64,000 nucleotides of DNA from Monocercomonoides exilis (taxonomy: Eukaryota > Preaxostyla > Oxymonadida > Polymastigidae): positions 253,001 through 317,000 of the forward strand of contig LSRY02000056.1 of assembly GCA_001643675.2 (NCBI GenBank), given 5' to 3'. The notes below the pieces were generated by a model. The model worked only from the letters and a program-made list of their open reading frames with translations, made no database searches and had not been told where the DNA came from. Shown piece by piece: positions 11,119 to 24,200 of this stretch (the stretch's first letter is position 1; each line of letters begins with the position of its first letter). Both the position numbers and the translations under genes were made by a program.

Positions 11119-13627
11119 TTAGAATCTTTTGGATTTCCCTCCAAAAGGAACATGAGAACTCTTTGTTTTATTTCCGGCCTTTGCTCCTTTTGCAGGAGCT
11201 TCCTTGCTTCGAGCCTCTCTGCTTTGAATGTGTTTGAGTGGAATCAGCATTTGTCTTGTATCAGAATCGAATGGAATGTATTCTTCTTCCTTTTTCGTGT
11301 CTGAATCATCCGTCTCTTCAAGATCTCTCTTCATCAACTCCTTCTGGCTTCCTTTGGCAGAGCATTGCTTATCCAAAAGAGCCTTGTCCAATGTGACTTC
11401 TTCTTTTACAAGAATCTCAGCATCAGATGCAGTTGAACCAACTGGTTGCGTTGTTGTCTCTAATCCAGCCACATTCCTCTCAAACAGTGCAACAAAGAAG
11501 CCGTTCGTGTGATCAGCAGGACACACAAATCGAACGAGCATCTCAGCTTCTTCCTTACTCAGCCCATCGACGACAAATCCATGCAGCATCCATGGTGGAA
11601 TAGCACTTGCACCATCATGGCTTGTTGATGGGCTCGTTGAGGAGGAAGTAGAAGATGATGATGACAATTGTGAAGATAATTGTAATGGTGAGTAAGTTTT
11701 TGGTCTGTTGAAGTTCTTTGGAGATGTCAAATGAAACCCAGAATATGGATGTGGAGAATCTGCTGTTTCTTTCTCTTTTTCTCTCTCAGCTTTCAGAAAA
11801 CGCGCAACAACTTCTTCATCTTCCTCAACAAATTGCGAGCAAGTCGAATAAGTCATCGATGTAACACAAGGAAGTCGTGCAGCATGGCACAGCAAAGAGA
11901 ACTGCAATTCTGAAAGCTCCTTCACTTTTTTGGAAGACGATGAGAATTCTGAAGGAATTGCTGCTGATTGGACTAAAGAGCACTCTGATTTTTCTTTCGT
12001 TGTTTGTATTTCTTCGTCTTCTGCCTTCTGACTTTTTCTTTTTTTATTCAATTTATCAACACTTTCTTCTTCCTCTTCCTCCTCCTCTTCTTCTTGTCCC
12101 TTCTTTTTCCCTCTTCTACTTGATTTTCCTCTTTTAACTTTCTTCATCTCTTCTTCAGCATCTGAGTCTTCTGCTTCCTCCTCTTCGTTTTCATTCACTC
12201 CGCTTCCCAACATCGTCTCAATAGAACGCTTCATCCCACTCCCGCTGCATGAGGGATCAAGAAGCACATGTGTCGCTTTCAATAAAAGTGGCATCATGTC
12301 AACACTTTCCGAATCTCCGCCTGAAGCACTGGCATCATTTTCAGTCCATCGACTTTTCCGTCCTTTCTTTTCTTCGGCTTCCTTCAGTTTCAAATAGTCA
12401 GCTGCTTTTGCGATATCAATATCCAAAAAATCTTCACACAGCACATCAACCAATTCATCGCAGCCGCTTTGCGAAATACGCTTCTGCAGAAGAACAGCCC
12501 GGCGGTGATCTCGTTCAAATGCCAAAACGTGTCCTGAACTGGCAGCGGATGAAGATGCAGAGGACAATGAACTTTTGCTGCTCTTGCTCGAACTGGCACT
12601 CTCCCATTCGTCTTCGTCTCTTTTCCTCGCACCACTGACCATCTCTGCTAGCTGAATTGTTTTGTTTCCTGGCGCAGCACAGCAGTCAACAACAATTGAG
12701 CCAGGAGGTGGATTGAGTATAACAGCGGGCACACAAGAAGCCTTATCTTGCACAATCACATCCATCTCTTCTAAAAGCTTCCCAGAGTGGCCAAGGCACG
12801 TACTGGTTCCGAGTACCCATCGCGGAACAACCAGCAGCCCATACACTTGTGGATCAATCATAAATGAGCAAGGGAAATTGGATGATGGTTGGCGGAGTAT
12901 TTCATGAAACAAATCGTTTTTATGATGGCATTTTGAATCCTGTTCTTTTTCGTCAAGTTTTTTCGTTGGCTTTTTTATATCGCTTTGAATGTGCTTAAAC
13001 TTTTTTGTTCTAATCAGTTTGTTCACAGTATTATTAAGTGTTGTTTTCATTGAATTGACACGAAAATATACTGGAATTTCTGTTTCAGTTGCATAGGATT
13101 GTTGTAAGTTTGAAGGAAGCAATTCTTCATTTGTAGTTGCGTTCTTTTTCTCTTTAAATTTTTGAAATTCACTTGTCACAAAAGATTTGTTTGGTTCTTT
13201 AAATAGTAATTCGGCATGTTCTCCATAATCGTGTGCATGCCTAATAATACAACTTTTCACTCTGTTATCTTGCCCCATCAGCATTTCTGTGAATTTAAGG
13301 TTTAAGGCAAAAAAACAATAATTTGGACAAACCATAGGTAAATAAATACAAGCTTGAATCCTTCGTTGGTTTTATCATTTCTTTATTTAATTGTGCATAG
13401 TTTTCTTGCTCGCTTTTTGGTAAGTTAGAAATTGTTCTTGAAATCTCTGAATAAAGCTGATCAAAAACATTTTGATATTTTAATGTCTGTTGGCAAAGTA
13501 GAAGTATTAAGCTTCTTCGTTTCTCCATAGATGCTGGAGTTTTTGTGTAAACAATTGTCTTTAATGAGCCTTCATGCTCTCTATATTGAGTTATTGCGTT
13601 TGAAACAGCTCTATATATCAATGTCAT
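11119..13627 (-). CDS. NSUN5: NSUN5/Rcm1-type 25S/28S rRNA cytosine-C5 methyltransferase
   Basis: Predicted nucleolar SAM-dependent RNA m5C methyltransferase acting on large-subunit rRNA, as in yeast Rcm1 and human NSUN5. Exons are 13627..13333 and 13286..11119 with a 46-nt phase-1 intron (GTTTGT..CACAG), giving 820 aa against about 430-490 usually. The first exon matches the NSUN5 N-terminus (SLKTIVYTK). The junction restores LFTYEMLMGQD. Motif I is VVDCCAAPGNKT, motif IV DPSCSGSGM (Cys), and motif VI MTYSTCS (catalytic Cys). Extra length comes from a Ser-rich loop after motif I, a Glu/Asp/Lys-rich block of more than 100 residues between motifs IV and VI, a Ser run later, and a basic C-terminal tail ending FGGKSKRF. 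The start is shared with a divergent gene 62 bp away. Confidence 0.93.
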
Positions 13628-13689
13628 TTGTTAAGGGTAGTGGGTTTTTCGTCCATAATTATTTATACTATTTTCACTTTTCGTTAACC
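13628..13689. promoter_or_regulatory. 62-bp divergent promoter between NSUN5 and deoxyribosyltransferase-like gene
   Basis: Only 62 bp lie between the two start codons. Both genes must use a compact shared promoter, or one transcript must start within the other gene. No consensus box is recognised. Confidence 0.45.
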
Positions 13690-14283
13690 ATGAGATATTT
13701 CATTGCAGGAATTGTTTAATATGCTTTTCTTTATTTAAAACCCGATAATTTGTTATTAAAATTCGTATTGGTTGGTGTTTTTAACCAGATTCAAGGAACA
13801 CTCCATACTGGACTTGTTTCTCAAGATTATCGCAAAGAATTGCAAGGTTTTATTTTTTTCAAAAATAGATATCGAAGTAACAATTATTTATATATGAATA
13901 TATTATTTTTCAAAGAGTTTATAAAATCTTGTGACAAAGAAGCCGTTATTGTTGATACTTTTGATATTTGTGATCATCCGGAACTTCTTGAAAAGGATGA
14001 CGAAATTCGTCATGTGTTTGAATATAATGTTCAAAAGGCTGTTGAAAGTGATATTGTTGTTGCATTTGTTCCAAGTGCAAGCATGGGAACAGCTGTAGAA
14101 ATTTGTTCTGCTTGGAAAGCCGGGAAAACTGTGTATACAATTTCTCCTCTAAAAGAAAACTGGACAATTCGATTATATTCTACACAGGTGTTTCCAACAA
14201 TGGAAGAATTCAAGACTTTTTATTCAAATCTTCTTTCATCATCTCAACCACCTCAAATAACTGAAACAGAAAAATCCTCATAA
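13690..14283 (+). CDS. nucleoside 2-deoxyribosyltransferase-like protein
   Basis: Small protein of the nucleoside 2-deoxyribosyltransferase fold. Exons are 13690..13713, 13789..13846 and 13916..14283 with introns of 75 and 69 nt; the product is 149 aa, typical for the family. The spliced start MRYFIAGIIQGTL..QDYRKELQ has the Rossmann-like first strand and loop. DIVVAFVPSASMGTAVEI carries the expected catalytic Glu at residue 89, followed by AWKAGKTVYTISP. Family members exchange bases between deoxynucleosides or hydrolyse the N-glycosidic bond. Which reaction applies here cannot be told. The first exon codes only eight residues, so gene finders would start at a wrong ATG. A gene for this fold in a protist may be of bacterial origin, but its two introns show it is a settled nuclear gene. 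Confidence 0.82.
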
Positions 14284-14529
14284 AGATGGGGAAACAATTG
14301 TTTAAAAACTCAGAACAAGACTAAAATGATTATAGATGATCATTGTCATAATGTTTATTTAAAAAAAAAATGAAATTTCAAAATTGAAAAAACTGTGTTG
14401 GCTTGTGAAAATATTCATCGAAAATAAAACATGTGAAGACAGCTTGAAAAGTGAATTGAAGAACGAAAAAAAGAGATGTTTCAAGAAATGAAATAATGAT
14501 ATGTTTCATTAAAAAAATAAAAATGCAAT

Positions 14530-15733
14530 TCATTCCATCACAAATCCTTTTCCAACTCGAACCAAATCACCTGCATCTGGCTCAGCAAAACGGTTTGCAG
14601 AAATATCCGCAATGGAAGAAGGAAGCTGTTTCGCTGCTTTTGTAAGGTTTGATTGCGATCTTTGAACAGCTGAGGCAACATCTTCTGGTGCAGGTTCGCG
14701 AACTATACCGCGTGATGGAGAATTTGAGCTTGAACTTGATTGATCGCCTGAATCAGGGTTATAAAGAGAAGAAAAGCGAGTAGGAGAAGAAGGAATTGGT
14801 TTGAATAATTCTGTTGGACCAACTTCAGCAGGCGTGTAACGATATGTCCGAGTAGGAGCAGGAGGGGTCACCGAATTGGCAGCAGGGCGGTGTTGATTTT
14901 GCGAAATCGACTGAGTTGCAGGGAATCCAAAGTATACTCCATTTTGAGTCGGCGGAACAGTTTTACCAGACCCCGACGGGTTATGACGGAATGAGATGGG
15001 CTGCGAAGCTGCCAAATCTTTTGTAGCTTGATTCATTGCGTCTCCCCAAAGCAAACCAACTTCTTGAAGTTGATGCTCCCATTTCTGCCTATCGCGGACT
15101 TTAATGTCCAAATCATGATCAAATATTTTCCTCTCCTGCTTTTGATGAAAAAATCCTGAATCCGGTGTTCTCCCGATTGGACCATCAAAGGCGCCTGAAT
15201 TAGGATCAGGAGGCTCTGGAAGTCCATCTGGAGCAAAATGCAGTGGTTTATCTCCAAAGGGAGACATCCCAGGAACTGGAATAAATGAAATATCTTCAGA
15301 AGATTTTTGGAGAGGTTCATTTAGAAGATCTTTCATTTCACTTTTTCCATTTACGGTATTTCCGAGAACGTCATATCCTTCATGAAAACCATAGCCTTCT
15401 GTTCTCGTGATATCTGATTCATTATTCATCAAAGGAGGAGGCGTTTGAGAAAACGGAGATGCTAAATGATTAAAGGCGAATGGAAGTAATGTTTTCAAAT
15501 GTTGAATAAAAAAGCATTCATTGCACACAATTCAATCCAAGATTTGTTGCTGATGTCTGCTTTAAGCATTCATCTAAAGAATTTTGGCAACGTATAATGC
15601 ATTCACCAAGTGAAATATTTTGAAACTTCGAAATAGAACACTTATCTCTGCATTTGGAGCCTTCTCTTGCACAGTCTTCAGAATTAATGCAGAAACAAAA
15701 CAATGACAAATAAAACAAAATCAAGAAATCCAT
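14530..15733 (-). CDS. secreted Cys-rich hypothetical protein with disordered C-terminus
   Basis: Not recognised. Exons are 15733..15529 and 15461..14530 with a 67-nt phase-1 intron (GTGTGC..TTTAG), giving 378 aa. The N-terminus MDFLILFYLSLFCFC is a good signal peptide. It is followed by a short domain with six Cys (pattern C-x6-C-x3-C-x13-C-x3-C-x6-C) up to about residue 60. The second exon is Pro/Ser/Asn-rich and soluble, with no membrane segment, and with a short helical patch (RDRQKWEHQLQEVG) near the middle. It converges on the deoxyribosyltransferase-like gene and is divergent to VPS26. A cytosolic-looking tail behind a secreted Cys domain is odd. An alternative is two separate genes, but the phases fit one. 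Confidence 0.7.
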
Positions 15734-16014
15734 TTTTTTTCAGAGTTCGTGAAAAAACGAAAGAATGATCATTTCATTGAGAAGTATGAACGTTCTCAAG
15801 TGCTTGCGAATGTTTTTAAAAAAAATAATAAAGATTTTTGATCTCAAATAAAACTATTTAAAAAAGCAATAATTCATTTCAAATGAGATGTTAAAGATTA
15901 TTTTATTCGTTATTTTAAACTTGAAAATTGATCCCAATATTATTTGAGAATATGTTTGAAATGAGTTAAGTATGTCTTAGATCAGAATTGTGTCTAATAA
16001 TCTAATTTGTTTGT
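15734..16014. promoter_or_regulatory. divergent promoter region between Cys-rich gene and VPS26
   Basis: 281 bp of AT-rich DNA separate the two divergent start codons. No motif is recognised beyond AT-richness. Confidence 0.4.
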
Positions 16015-17311
16015 ATGTCTGGGATTCTTGCGAGTTTAAGGGGACTTGTAACTCCAGCTACAATAAATATTGCTTTGGAAGGAGAAGCTACAAGACGAAA
16101 AATTCGCAGGCCTAGCGGTGAGAAAGAAGGAGAACCTCTATGCCTATACGGAGGAAAAGACCCAGTGAAAGGAACAATAACTGTCACTCCTCTTCCAGGA
16201 AAGAAAGTTGATCATGTTGGAATCACATGCGAATTCCTTGGAGTTATCGAACTGTTTGGAGAAAAGACAATATCAAACAATTTTGTCACAGTGACAAAGG
16301 AGCTTGAACCAGCAGGCACATTGCTGCAAACGAAAACGTATTCATTTGATTTTTCAAACGTCAAAAAAGAATATGAGTCTTATTACGGCATTAATGCAAA
16401 TCTTCGGTTTGACGCATTTTCATTGTTTTTTCACTTTTTGAAATTTTTTAAATTTGATTATTAATTCAGATATTTAATTGTTGTGAAAATTCAGCGCTCT
16501 TTAGCTTTAAATGTTACGGAAGAAAAAGAGATCTACGTCCGAGTCATTCAAACAGAACCAGAATCAAACAAAACCATAAAAATGGCAGTTGGAGTTCCAG
16601 GATCACTTCATATTGAATTTGAGTATTCACGTTCAAGGTTTGACTTATTCATTTATGAAATTATTTTTCAAAATTTTCTGATAACTTTTTATATTTTTAT
16701 TTTGATTTGCTTAAAAAATCAATCAGATATCACTTGAATGATTGCATCATTGGTAAAATCTCATTTTCTGATTGCCGTCTGAAGGTGAAAAATATGGAAG
16801 TTGCGATTCTGAAAAAGGAGACAACGTTTCAGGATGCAAGCGCATACAACGAAAGCGACAACTTGATGCGTTTTGAAGTGATGGATGGAGCTCCAGTGAA
16901 GGGAGAAATCATACCAATTCGAATGTATCTGAAGAGTCTTGATTTAACTCCAACATATCCGACTGTCAATTCATGCTTCCAGGTTTGTTTCATATGATAG
17001 ATCGATATGGAGAGAGAGAGAAAGAGAGAAAGAGTGTTAATAAATGCTTTCCAAAAAAAGATGAAGAAAAAAGAGGATAAAACAAGAGATTATGAACTTT
17101 TGTAAACTTGTTGTAGCTTTTAAATACAACTATTTTAAAATTGGGTTCTTTTTTTCGAATTACATTTATTTGCTCAAATTTTACTTCTCTTTGTATATTT
17201 TCTGATATTTCACAGGTTCGATATTACTTGAACATTGTCATTTTCGATGAAGAAGATAGAAGATATTTCAAACAGGCAGAAATCACGTTATGGAGAAAAG
17301 ATCTTGTTTAA
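16015..17311 (+). CDS. VPS26: VPS26 retromer subunit
   Basis: Arrestin-fold subunit of the retromer, which recycles cargo from endosomes to the trans-Golgi network with VPS35 and VPS29. Four exons: 16015..16406, 16470..16637, 16727..16982 and 17216..17311. Introns are 63, 89 and 233 nt, and the frame gives 303 aa, the usual family length. Diagnostic stretches are INIALEGEATRRKI, GKKVDHVGITCEFLGVIELF, ELEPAG, KKEYESYYGINANLRY, YHLNDCIIGKISF, GAPVKGEIIPIRMYL and the C-terminal strand RYYLNIVIFDEEDRRYFKQ. No low-complexity insert is present, in contrast with many neighbours. Identity is secure. Confidence 0.96.
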
Positions 17312-18290
17312 GAAAAGTCAAATAAACAGAAGTTAAGGAAACAAATATTGAATTATCTTTTAAAGCACATCAGTTGATTTTAAATCTTTCTTTTCTTGAC
17401 TTCTTTCATTTTTTTCTTTGTCTAAAGTTGTATTGACTCATACTCTAAATTCTGATCCAACACAAGTTGGAAATTTTTTCACTTGTTTGTTTTATTTGAC
17501 GAATATGTTGTTAATCTGTTATCACTAGAAAAAGATGGTTGCATTGCACAATTATTTTTTCATGAACTGTAACTTTTGTCTTTTCTGTCTCGAGGCAAAT
17601 CTTTTATTCTTTCCTCTGTTCGCTAAAATATGTTTATTTCTGTGATTTGTTAATTTTTCCGAGAGTGTTGTTTTTCGCATCTAATAATAATGAAGGTAAT
17701 GATAATATTTTCTTTCAAATTTTCAAAAAGTAATTGATGAATAACCTTAGAAATTTTTTACGATATCAGAATAAATTTGAATTTCTGATATTTTGATAAC
17801 ATAAAGAATAATTAAATAATCTTTGAAGAACATAAAACTTCAGAATTTAATGTATTTATGAATAACAGAAAGAAAAAGAAATATCGGTTCACACTTAATT
17901 CTTTGAGATTAAGATTTAGAAAAGAAAGTTTTTGCTAATATTTATATAATTTTTTGATTGGTTCCAAACTTTTTCAGCTTCCACTTCATTAAATATTAAA
18001 CACACTCACGTTTTTGAAAAATAATATACAAATAAATATACAAATAAACGAGATGAGAAAGAGAAAGAGCAATTTTATACAAGATTCTCTTATTTTTAAA
18101 TCGAAATAAGTTTCATCAATTAACTTTCAATAATATTTTTATATCTATCCAAAAATCAACAATTTGTCAAAAACAACAATATCAAAAATGTTTTAGCAAA
18201 ACAGTACATTTTTTAATTATATAAAAAAAAGTCACTTCGTTTTTTGGAAACAATTTTTTTATCAGGAGTTCATTTATTTTTTAAAATAAT
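17312..18290. other. intergenic spacer, AT-rich, about 1 kb
   Basis: Between the VPS26 stop and the giant beta-helix gene. It is strongly AT-rich with stops in every frame. I see no RNA gene, repeat or conserved coding fragment; it should hold the promoter of the downstream gene. Confidence 0.6.
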
Positions 18291-21200
18291 ATGGGGCACG
18301 TGGATTTTAAATTTTCTGATTTTTCCTGCATCCACATCGTGGCGAGGTGCTTCTATAACATGAGAGCTGCACTTAATTATATTGCATTGATGTTTCTTGC
18401 TGCAAGCTGTTTTAATGAGGAAAACATTGCAGGAAAGCAAATGCAACAAGAAATGAACGAGGAGATGCAGAAAGGCAAAATAAACATTGCAGATGGAAAT
18501 GGAAATGATAGCAATATTTTAGGAATTGAAAAGGAAAAAGTCTTTGAACCAGCAAGCAAACATCTCTGTTGTTCTCAGACAAGTCTAAATATCATCAACA
18601 GTTCATTATGTGCGAGCCATCTCAACATCATCCCCCTCACTGGTTGTCCGCTCCTCACCGCTCAACACCACTCCGCTGCAACCATCCTCTCCTCCAGTGG
18701 CAAAATTCATCCAGCAACAAAATCTCCACTTTTTCTCTCTGCCTATGCCTCCCTCGTCCTCACCAACTTCTCCCTCACCACCCCTCAACAAGCCGTCCTC
18801 TCCTTCCCCCTCTTCTCCACCCCAAACAATCTCCTCCCAGATGCCCACTCCCCAATCCCTGCCTCCTTCTCCATCTCTCACTCCTCTTTCTCCTCGTTAA
18901 TCTACCTCATCCAGCCCTTCCTTTTTTCTCCTTCATCATCCACTTCTTCTTCACTTCTTCATCCCCACCTCCAAATCCGCTTCAGTCTCCATCTCTCAAA
19001 CACCCTCTTCTCCAACATCTCTTCTTCATCTTCATCTTCATCAGCTTCCACTTCCATCAACACCAATACAATTCCTTCCTTCTCCCTTCACTCATCCCTC
19101 TCCATCCACTCAACCATCTTCCTCCACGCCCGCAACCCCATAGATGGAGCCATTCTCCCCAACCTCAATAGCCCATCCACTTCTCTTTCTGCCTTCAACA
19201 CTTCTTTTCTTCACCAAACACGATCTTCACCAAATGCTGCTGTGGTTCATGTTGGAACTGAAGCTGATAGAAAGAGACCAGGAAGACTGACTTCATTCGA
19301 TACAAGCAGCCATCGCTTTGAATGGTGCGAATGGAATGATTCCACTGGTGAAAATGATGATGGAGGGGCACTTTTCGTGACTCGCGCAAATGCCAATCTC
19401 ACAATCACTTCTTGTTCTTTCGACAATTGTTTAAGCAACGGGCATGGTGGGGCATTATATTGTAATCTTTCGTTGAAGATTGATATCGCAAAATCCAATT
19501 TCACGAGTTGTTCTGCGTCTCATGGAGGTGCAGTGCATGTATCCTATCCACAAACATATTCTGTCTGGTCATTCTCAGAAAATAGAGTGGAGCGTTGTTC
19601 AGTATCAGGTTCGAGTGGTTCTGGTTGGTATTTTGGGGTTGGCGGAACTCTGACAACTCTTCAATTCCTGTTTTCGAAATGCAAGTGTATTGCAAACACT
19701 GGGCTTGATTCATCTGGAGCAGTCACGTTTTATTATCCTCCCTCTGCAAAGCCAATTGAGTTTTCAGTCAATGATTGTCAGTTTATAAACAACACATTGA
19801 CAAATTCGTCGATGTTTGGAGGTGGTGGACTGTGCTGCACAGCAATATATCCCTGGATGAGCGGAACCAAAATTATATCCTTCTGCTTCTTCGATGGCAA
19901 CACAGCAACAAATGGAAGAGGGAATGATGTGTTCTTCAATGGACATGTTATCACCCAATCCCCATTCAACAACTGCGGATCAACAACACCCGCAAACAGA
20001 ATCTTTCTGAACAATACAGCATCAAACGAAACTGTCAACAGCTGGCTCCCTCTCATTGCAAACAGCAAAATTGTTGGAAACAACGGAACGGATGTCAGTG
20101 CCTGTGGTCGAACGCAGGAAAGCCCGTGTGCCACCATCGAGTACGCCCTCAACGGCTTTATTTCCCTCCTCCAAGACGCCTCTCTCATTCTCCTCACCTC
20201 AACATTTGTTCCCGTTCAAACACTCACCTTCAGCGCAGTTGATACAAAAATCACTGGAAATGGCACAACTGCCACCACTATCGCCTCCAGTGGCATTCCT
20301 CAACCTCCGTCAACATTTTCATCCTCATCTTCATCAACAACATCTTCTTCTTCACCAGATCCATCTGCCTCTTCTGCCCTCTTCCAACAAACACAGGGCT
20401 CTCTCGCCGTCTCCGCCCTTGCCATCGCCCACAACTCCTCAAATCCCATCACCCCCATCCTCTTCCACCTCTCCAATGACTCCCCTTCCCTCAACCTCAA
20501 CACAACCACCATCACTGGAACAACCCCATCTTCATCATCAATCACAACCCCCCTCTTCTTCCTCACTGCTGGCTCCCTCACCCTCAACCACACAGCAATC
20601 ACCAGTCTCACCCTCAACAGCCAAAGCATCTTCCATCTCACCTCCCTCGCCAGTCCTCTCACCCTCAACTCCTCCAACATCACCGATATCACGTCCGCAG
20701 CCACGCCCGCCAGCTGTATCCTCTCCTCTGCCACCTCCCCTGCCCTCTCCCTCTCCCTCGCCAACTGCACCATCACCAACATCAACTCAGAACAGTTGAG
20801 CCAACAGACTGCCACCAATGGCGGGTGCATCTCATTCGCCTCATCTGCCTCTGACAATACGTTTTCTGCGAGGAACTCCACCTTCTCCAGCTGCTGTGTG
20901 AGCGAGGATACAAGTTCTGGAGGAAGAGGCGGTGCACTCATGATCGAGTACAAGGATGATTCACAAGTGTCATCCACAACCTTTTCCATCACCAATATCG
21001 TGTTTTCAGCCAACAAGGCCAGTGTCGGAAGAGATATATATTTTGTGTGTGAATCCCTTGCTGCTTCTGTGAACGAGTCTTCCTTCGATTTCATGACAAG
21101 CATCTCTCAGAAAGACAACTCGATTGTTGGACATGACAGAACAGAGGCATTCGGTGATTGGGATGTCGATTTATTTATATTTCTCGATGGATATTTCGCA

Positions 21201-24200
21201 GATACAATTTATGTGGATGGAACATCTGGAGTGGAGAAGGCATATTGTGGCTTGGAAAAGGCGCCTTGTTTGAGCGTGAATTATGGAATGGAACACTTGA
21301 AGAGAACACAAACTACAAAACAAGAGATTATTTTATTCACCAATTCGTCTGTAGTTGGATGTGTGGATATGAGCGGGGTTAGTGTGAAAGCAAAAGAGGA
21401 AGAAATTATTGGCATTGAATGCAAAAGTGAGTTGAATGGCTCTGAAGAAGAATGTGTGATGAAGTCAGCATCACTGACAGAAATGAAGTTCATTGGGATT
21501 GTTGTTCCATCGAGCTTTAACAGAACAATCACATCAGTGATTGAATCAGGCAGTCCAAATGGAGAATTGCACATGAAGAATTGTGCAATGAGCGTGAATG
21601 GAGGGAAGCAAAACACAATTGAATTTTCCTTGATCAAATCGACAGGAAAGATGGTTGAACTGGAGTTTGTCACGATTTCAGATGTGAAATCATTGGTCTC
21701 ATTGTTTTCATTTTCGCTTTCCTCAACAAATGTGAATGAACAGGAATACAAGGTGAAGCTATTGAATTGCACACTGGAAAGATTGGAGATTGATGGAGGA
21801 GGAGAGGCAGTCGTGTTTGGAGGGGGTGTTGAAATTGGGATGGTGATGAACGGAAGCAGAATTGAAGGGGCAGTATCAGAGAAGAGCAAAGAAGGAGGAG
21901 CATTGAAGATAATATTGGGTGAAGGAGGATATGTGACAATTGAAGAGAGCTCATTTACTGGATGTGTTTGTGAGAATGGGAGCGAGGGAGGAAAAGGAGG
22001 AGGGATATATCTTGATTACAGTTCAAATGAAGAAGCATTTCAACTGTCATCGATATCGTTTTCTGAATGCTGGGCAACAGTTGGGAAGAACATGTTTGTG
22101 AATAGCAGCAATCTGGTGAACACTGTGAACACAGAGCGTTTTGCATTTGATTGCTCAGGATACAAGGATGATGGGAATGCATTTGTTGGGGAAGATGGGA
22201 TTTATGGGGAAATGGACCTTCGAGTATTTCTTGTTGAACTGAAATGGGTGGAGGTGGCTGTGTCGACAGATGGACATGACACATTGGGGTGTGGAAGTGA
22301 AATATTTCCATGCGAATCGATGAAGAGCGGAATTGACCACATTGACAGAAGTGATGCAGAGGAGGAAAGGAAAGTAAAAGTGAAAGATGAAGGGACAATT
22401 GAAGATATTTATTCATTCACAGACGCACTTGTGATTGATGGATGTGTGAGTGAAGGAGATGTCGTTAAGCATAAACCTGTCCATTTTGAAGGGACAATCA
22501 AAGGGAATTCTGCATCGTCCTCATCTGTTATCTCATCAATTCAACCACTCGGCTTGTCATCTTTGAAGTTACAGATTCCAAGTCAATTTGTACCGAGTAT
22601 GAATTCTTTGATCTCATCAAATAATAATCTTCAACTCGAAAACTGTTCATTTGAGATCAAATCATCTGTAACTGTTCAATATTCATTGATAACAACAACC
22701 GGTGGAAGTTGTTCATTGAAAGGATGCAGTATAACAGATTGTTCATTTGCCAAGTCCCCATTGATGATATCTTCTTCCGTTTTGCTTGAAAACAGCAACT
22801 TTTTAAACATAACGAAAACTGAAAGCGGTGAAGGAGGCATTACAAAAGTGACATTGAAAGAGAATGAAAAATTGGAGATCAAATCAACAAATGCATCATC
22901 TTGTTCACTTTCAAAGAACAATGGAAAAGGAGGATTCTTGTATTTGGATTGTCAAAATTGTTTGGATCAAGCACCATTTCTTTTTGGTATTGGTGTGACT
23001 TTTGAGAACAACAATGCAGCCATTGGAAAGAATGTGTTCATTTTGGGAAAGGATTTTAATTCTTCTGTGACAAATGACTCATTCAAGTTTGATTATTCCT
23101 CAATGATCAATGATAAAACTCTGTTTGTTGGAAGTGATAGTCATCATTCAGACAAGGATTTGTTCATGTTTTTGATTCCATTCAGCTCATTTGAGATATT
23201 TATCTCATCAGAAGGATTTGATGTTGCACGTTGCGGAAGTGAAGAAGAGCCATGCTTCACAATGTGGAAAGGGATGGAAAACATGAAAAAGGAGATTGGA
23301 AAGAAAACAATTCAGATTGAAGGATCAACTATTATTCGAGATTCATTCAATGTGTCCAATTATCAGATCAAAAAAAGTGTAAAGATGGGTGAAGAGAATG
23401 TAAAAGCAAAATTGAATTTTGAAAAGGCAGTTGGAAGTCAACTTGAATATTTCATGGCGAATAATATTCATCTTGAATTGATGAATATCCAACTTCAATT
23501 GACATCTGGATTTGACAACTCAGCCAAAACGATTATTTTAAACAGAGGAGGAGATTTGGTGATAACTGGATGTGCATTCCATTCAGAAGCGGGAGTGAAT
23601 AATGGATTTGATTGTGTGTTTGTGGATGCGATTGGAGGAAGCGTGGAAGTGAATGATTTGTCGATTGAATCATGCAACGTTGGAAATAGCATATTTACCA
23701 TTCACGATTCTGGAGTTGATTGCCATTTCATGAATGTTCGAGTGGAATCGTTGAATGAAAGTAGAGGATGCATTTTATCAATCAAGGAATCTGAACAAGG
23801 ATTGAAGATAAATGAAGGAGAAAATGAAGAATGTGTAAATATTGAGATCGAGAAATCATCATTTTCAGGAGTGAAGAGAAGTGATAATGGACCAAACATT
23901 CTGCAATCAAAGAGTGAGAAAAAGATTTGTTTGATTGTGAATGCGAGCAACATAACAGAAGACAAAGCAGAATTGAGTGAAAAAGGAGGGGCAATATCCT
24001 TCACATTGGGTGCATCTGGTTCAATGAAGATGATTGACTCAACAATCAGTCATTGCAGCTGTAACAACAACACTGGGAGAGGAGGAGGAGTGTATTTGGC
24101 AACAAAGGAACGAGGAGAATTGAATTTCACATTTGTGAAAATGAAGTTCAGAAACAACGAGGCAAGAGTAGGGAACGATATTTTCATTGAATGCCACAAC

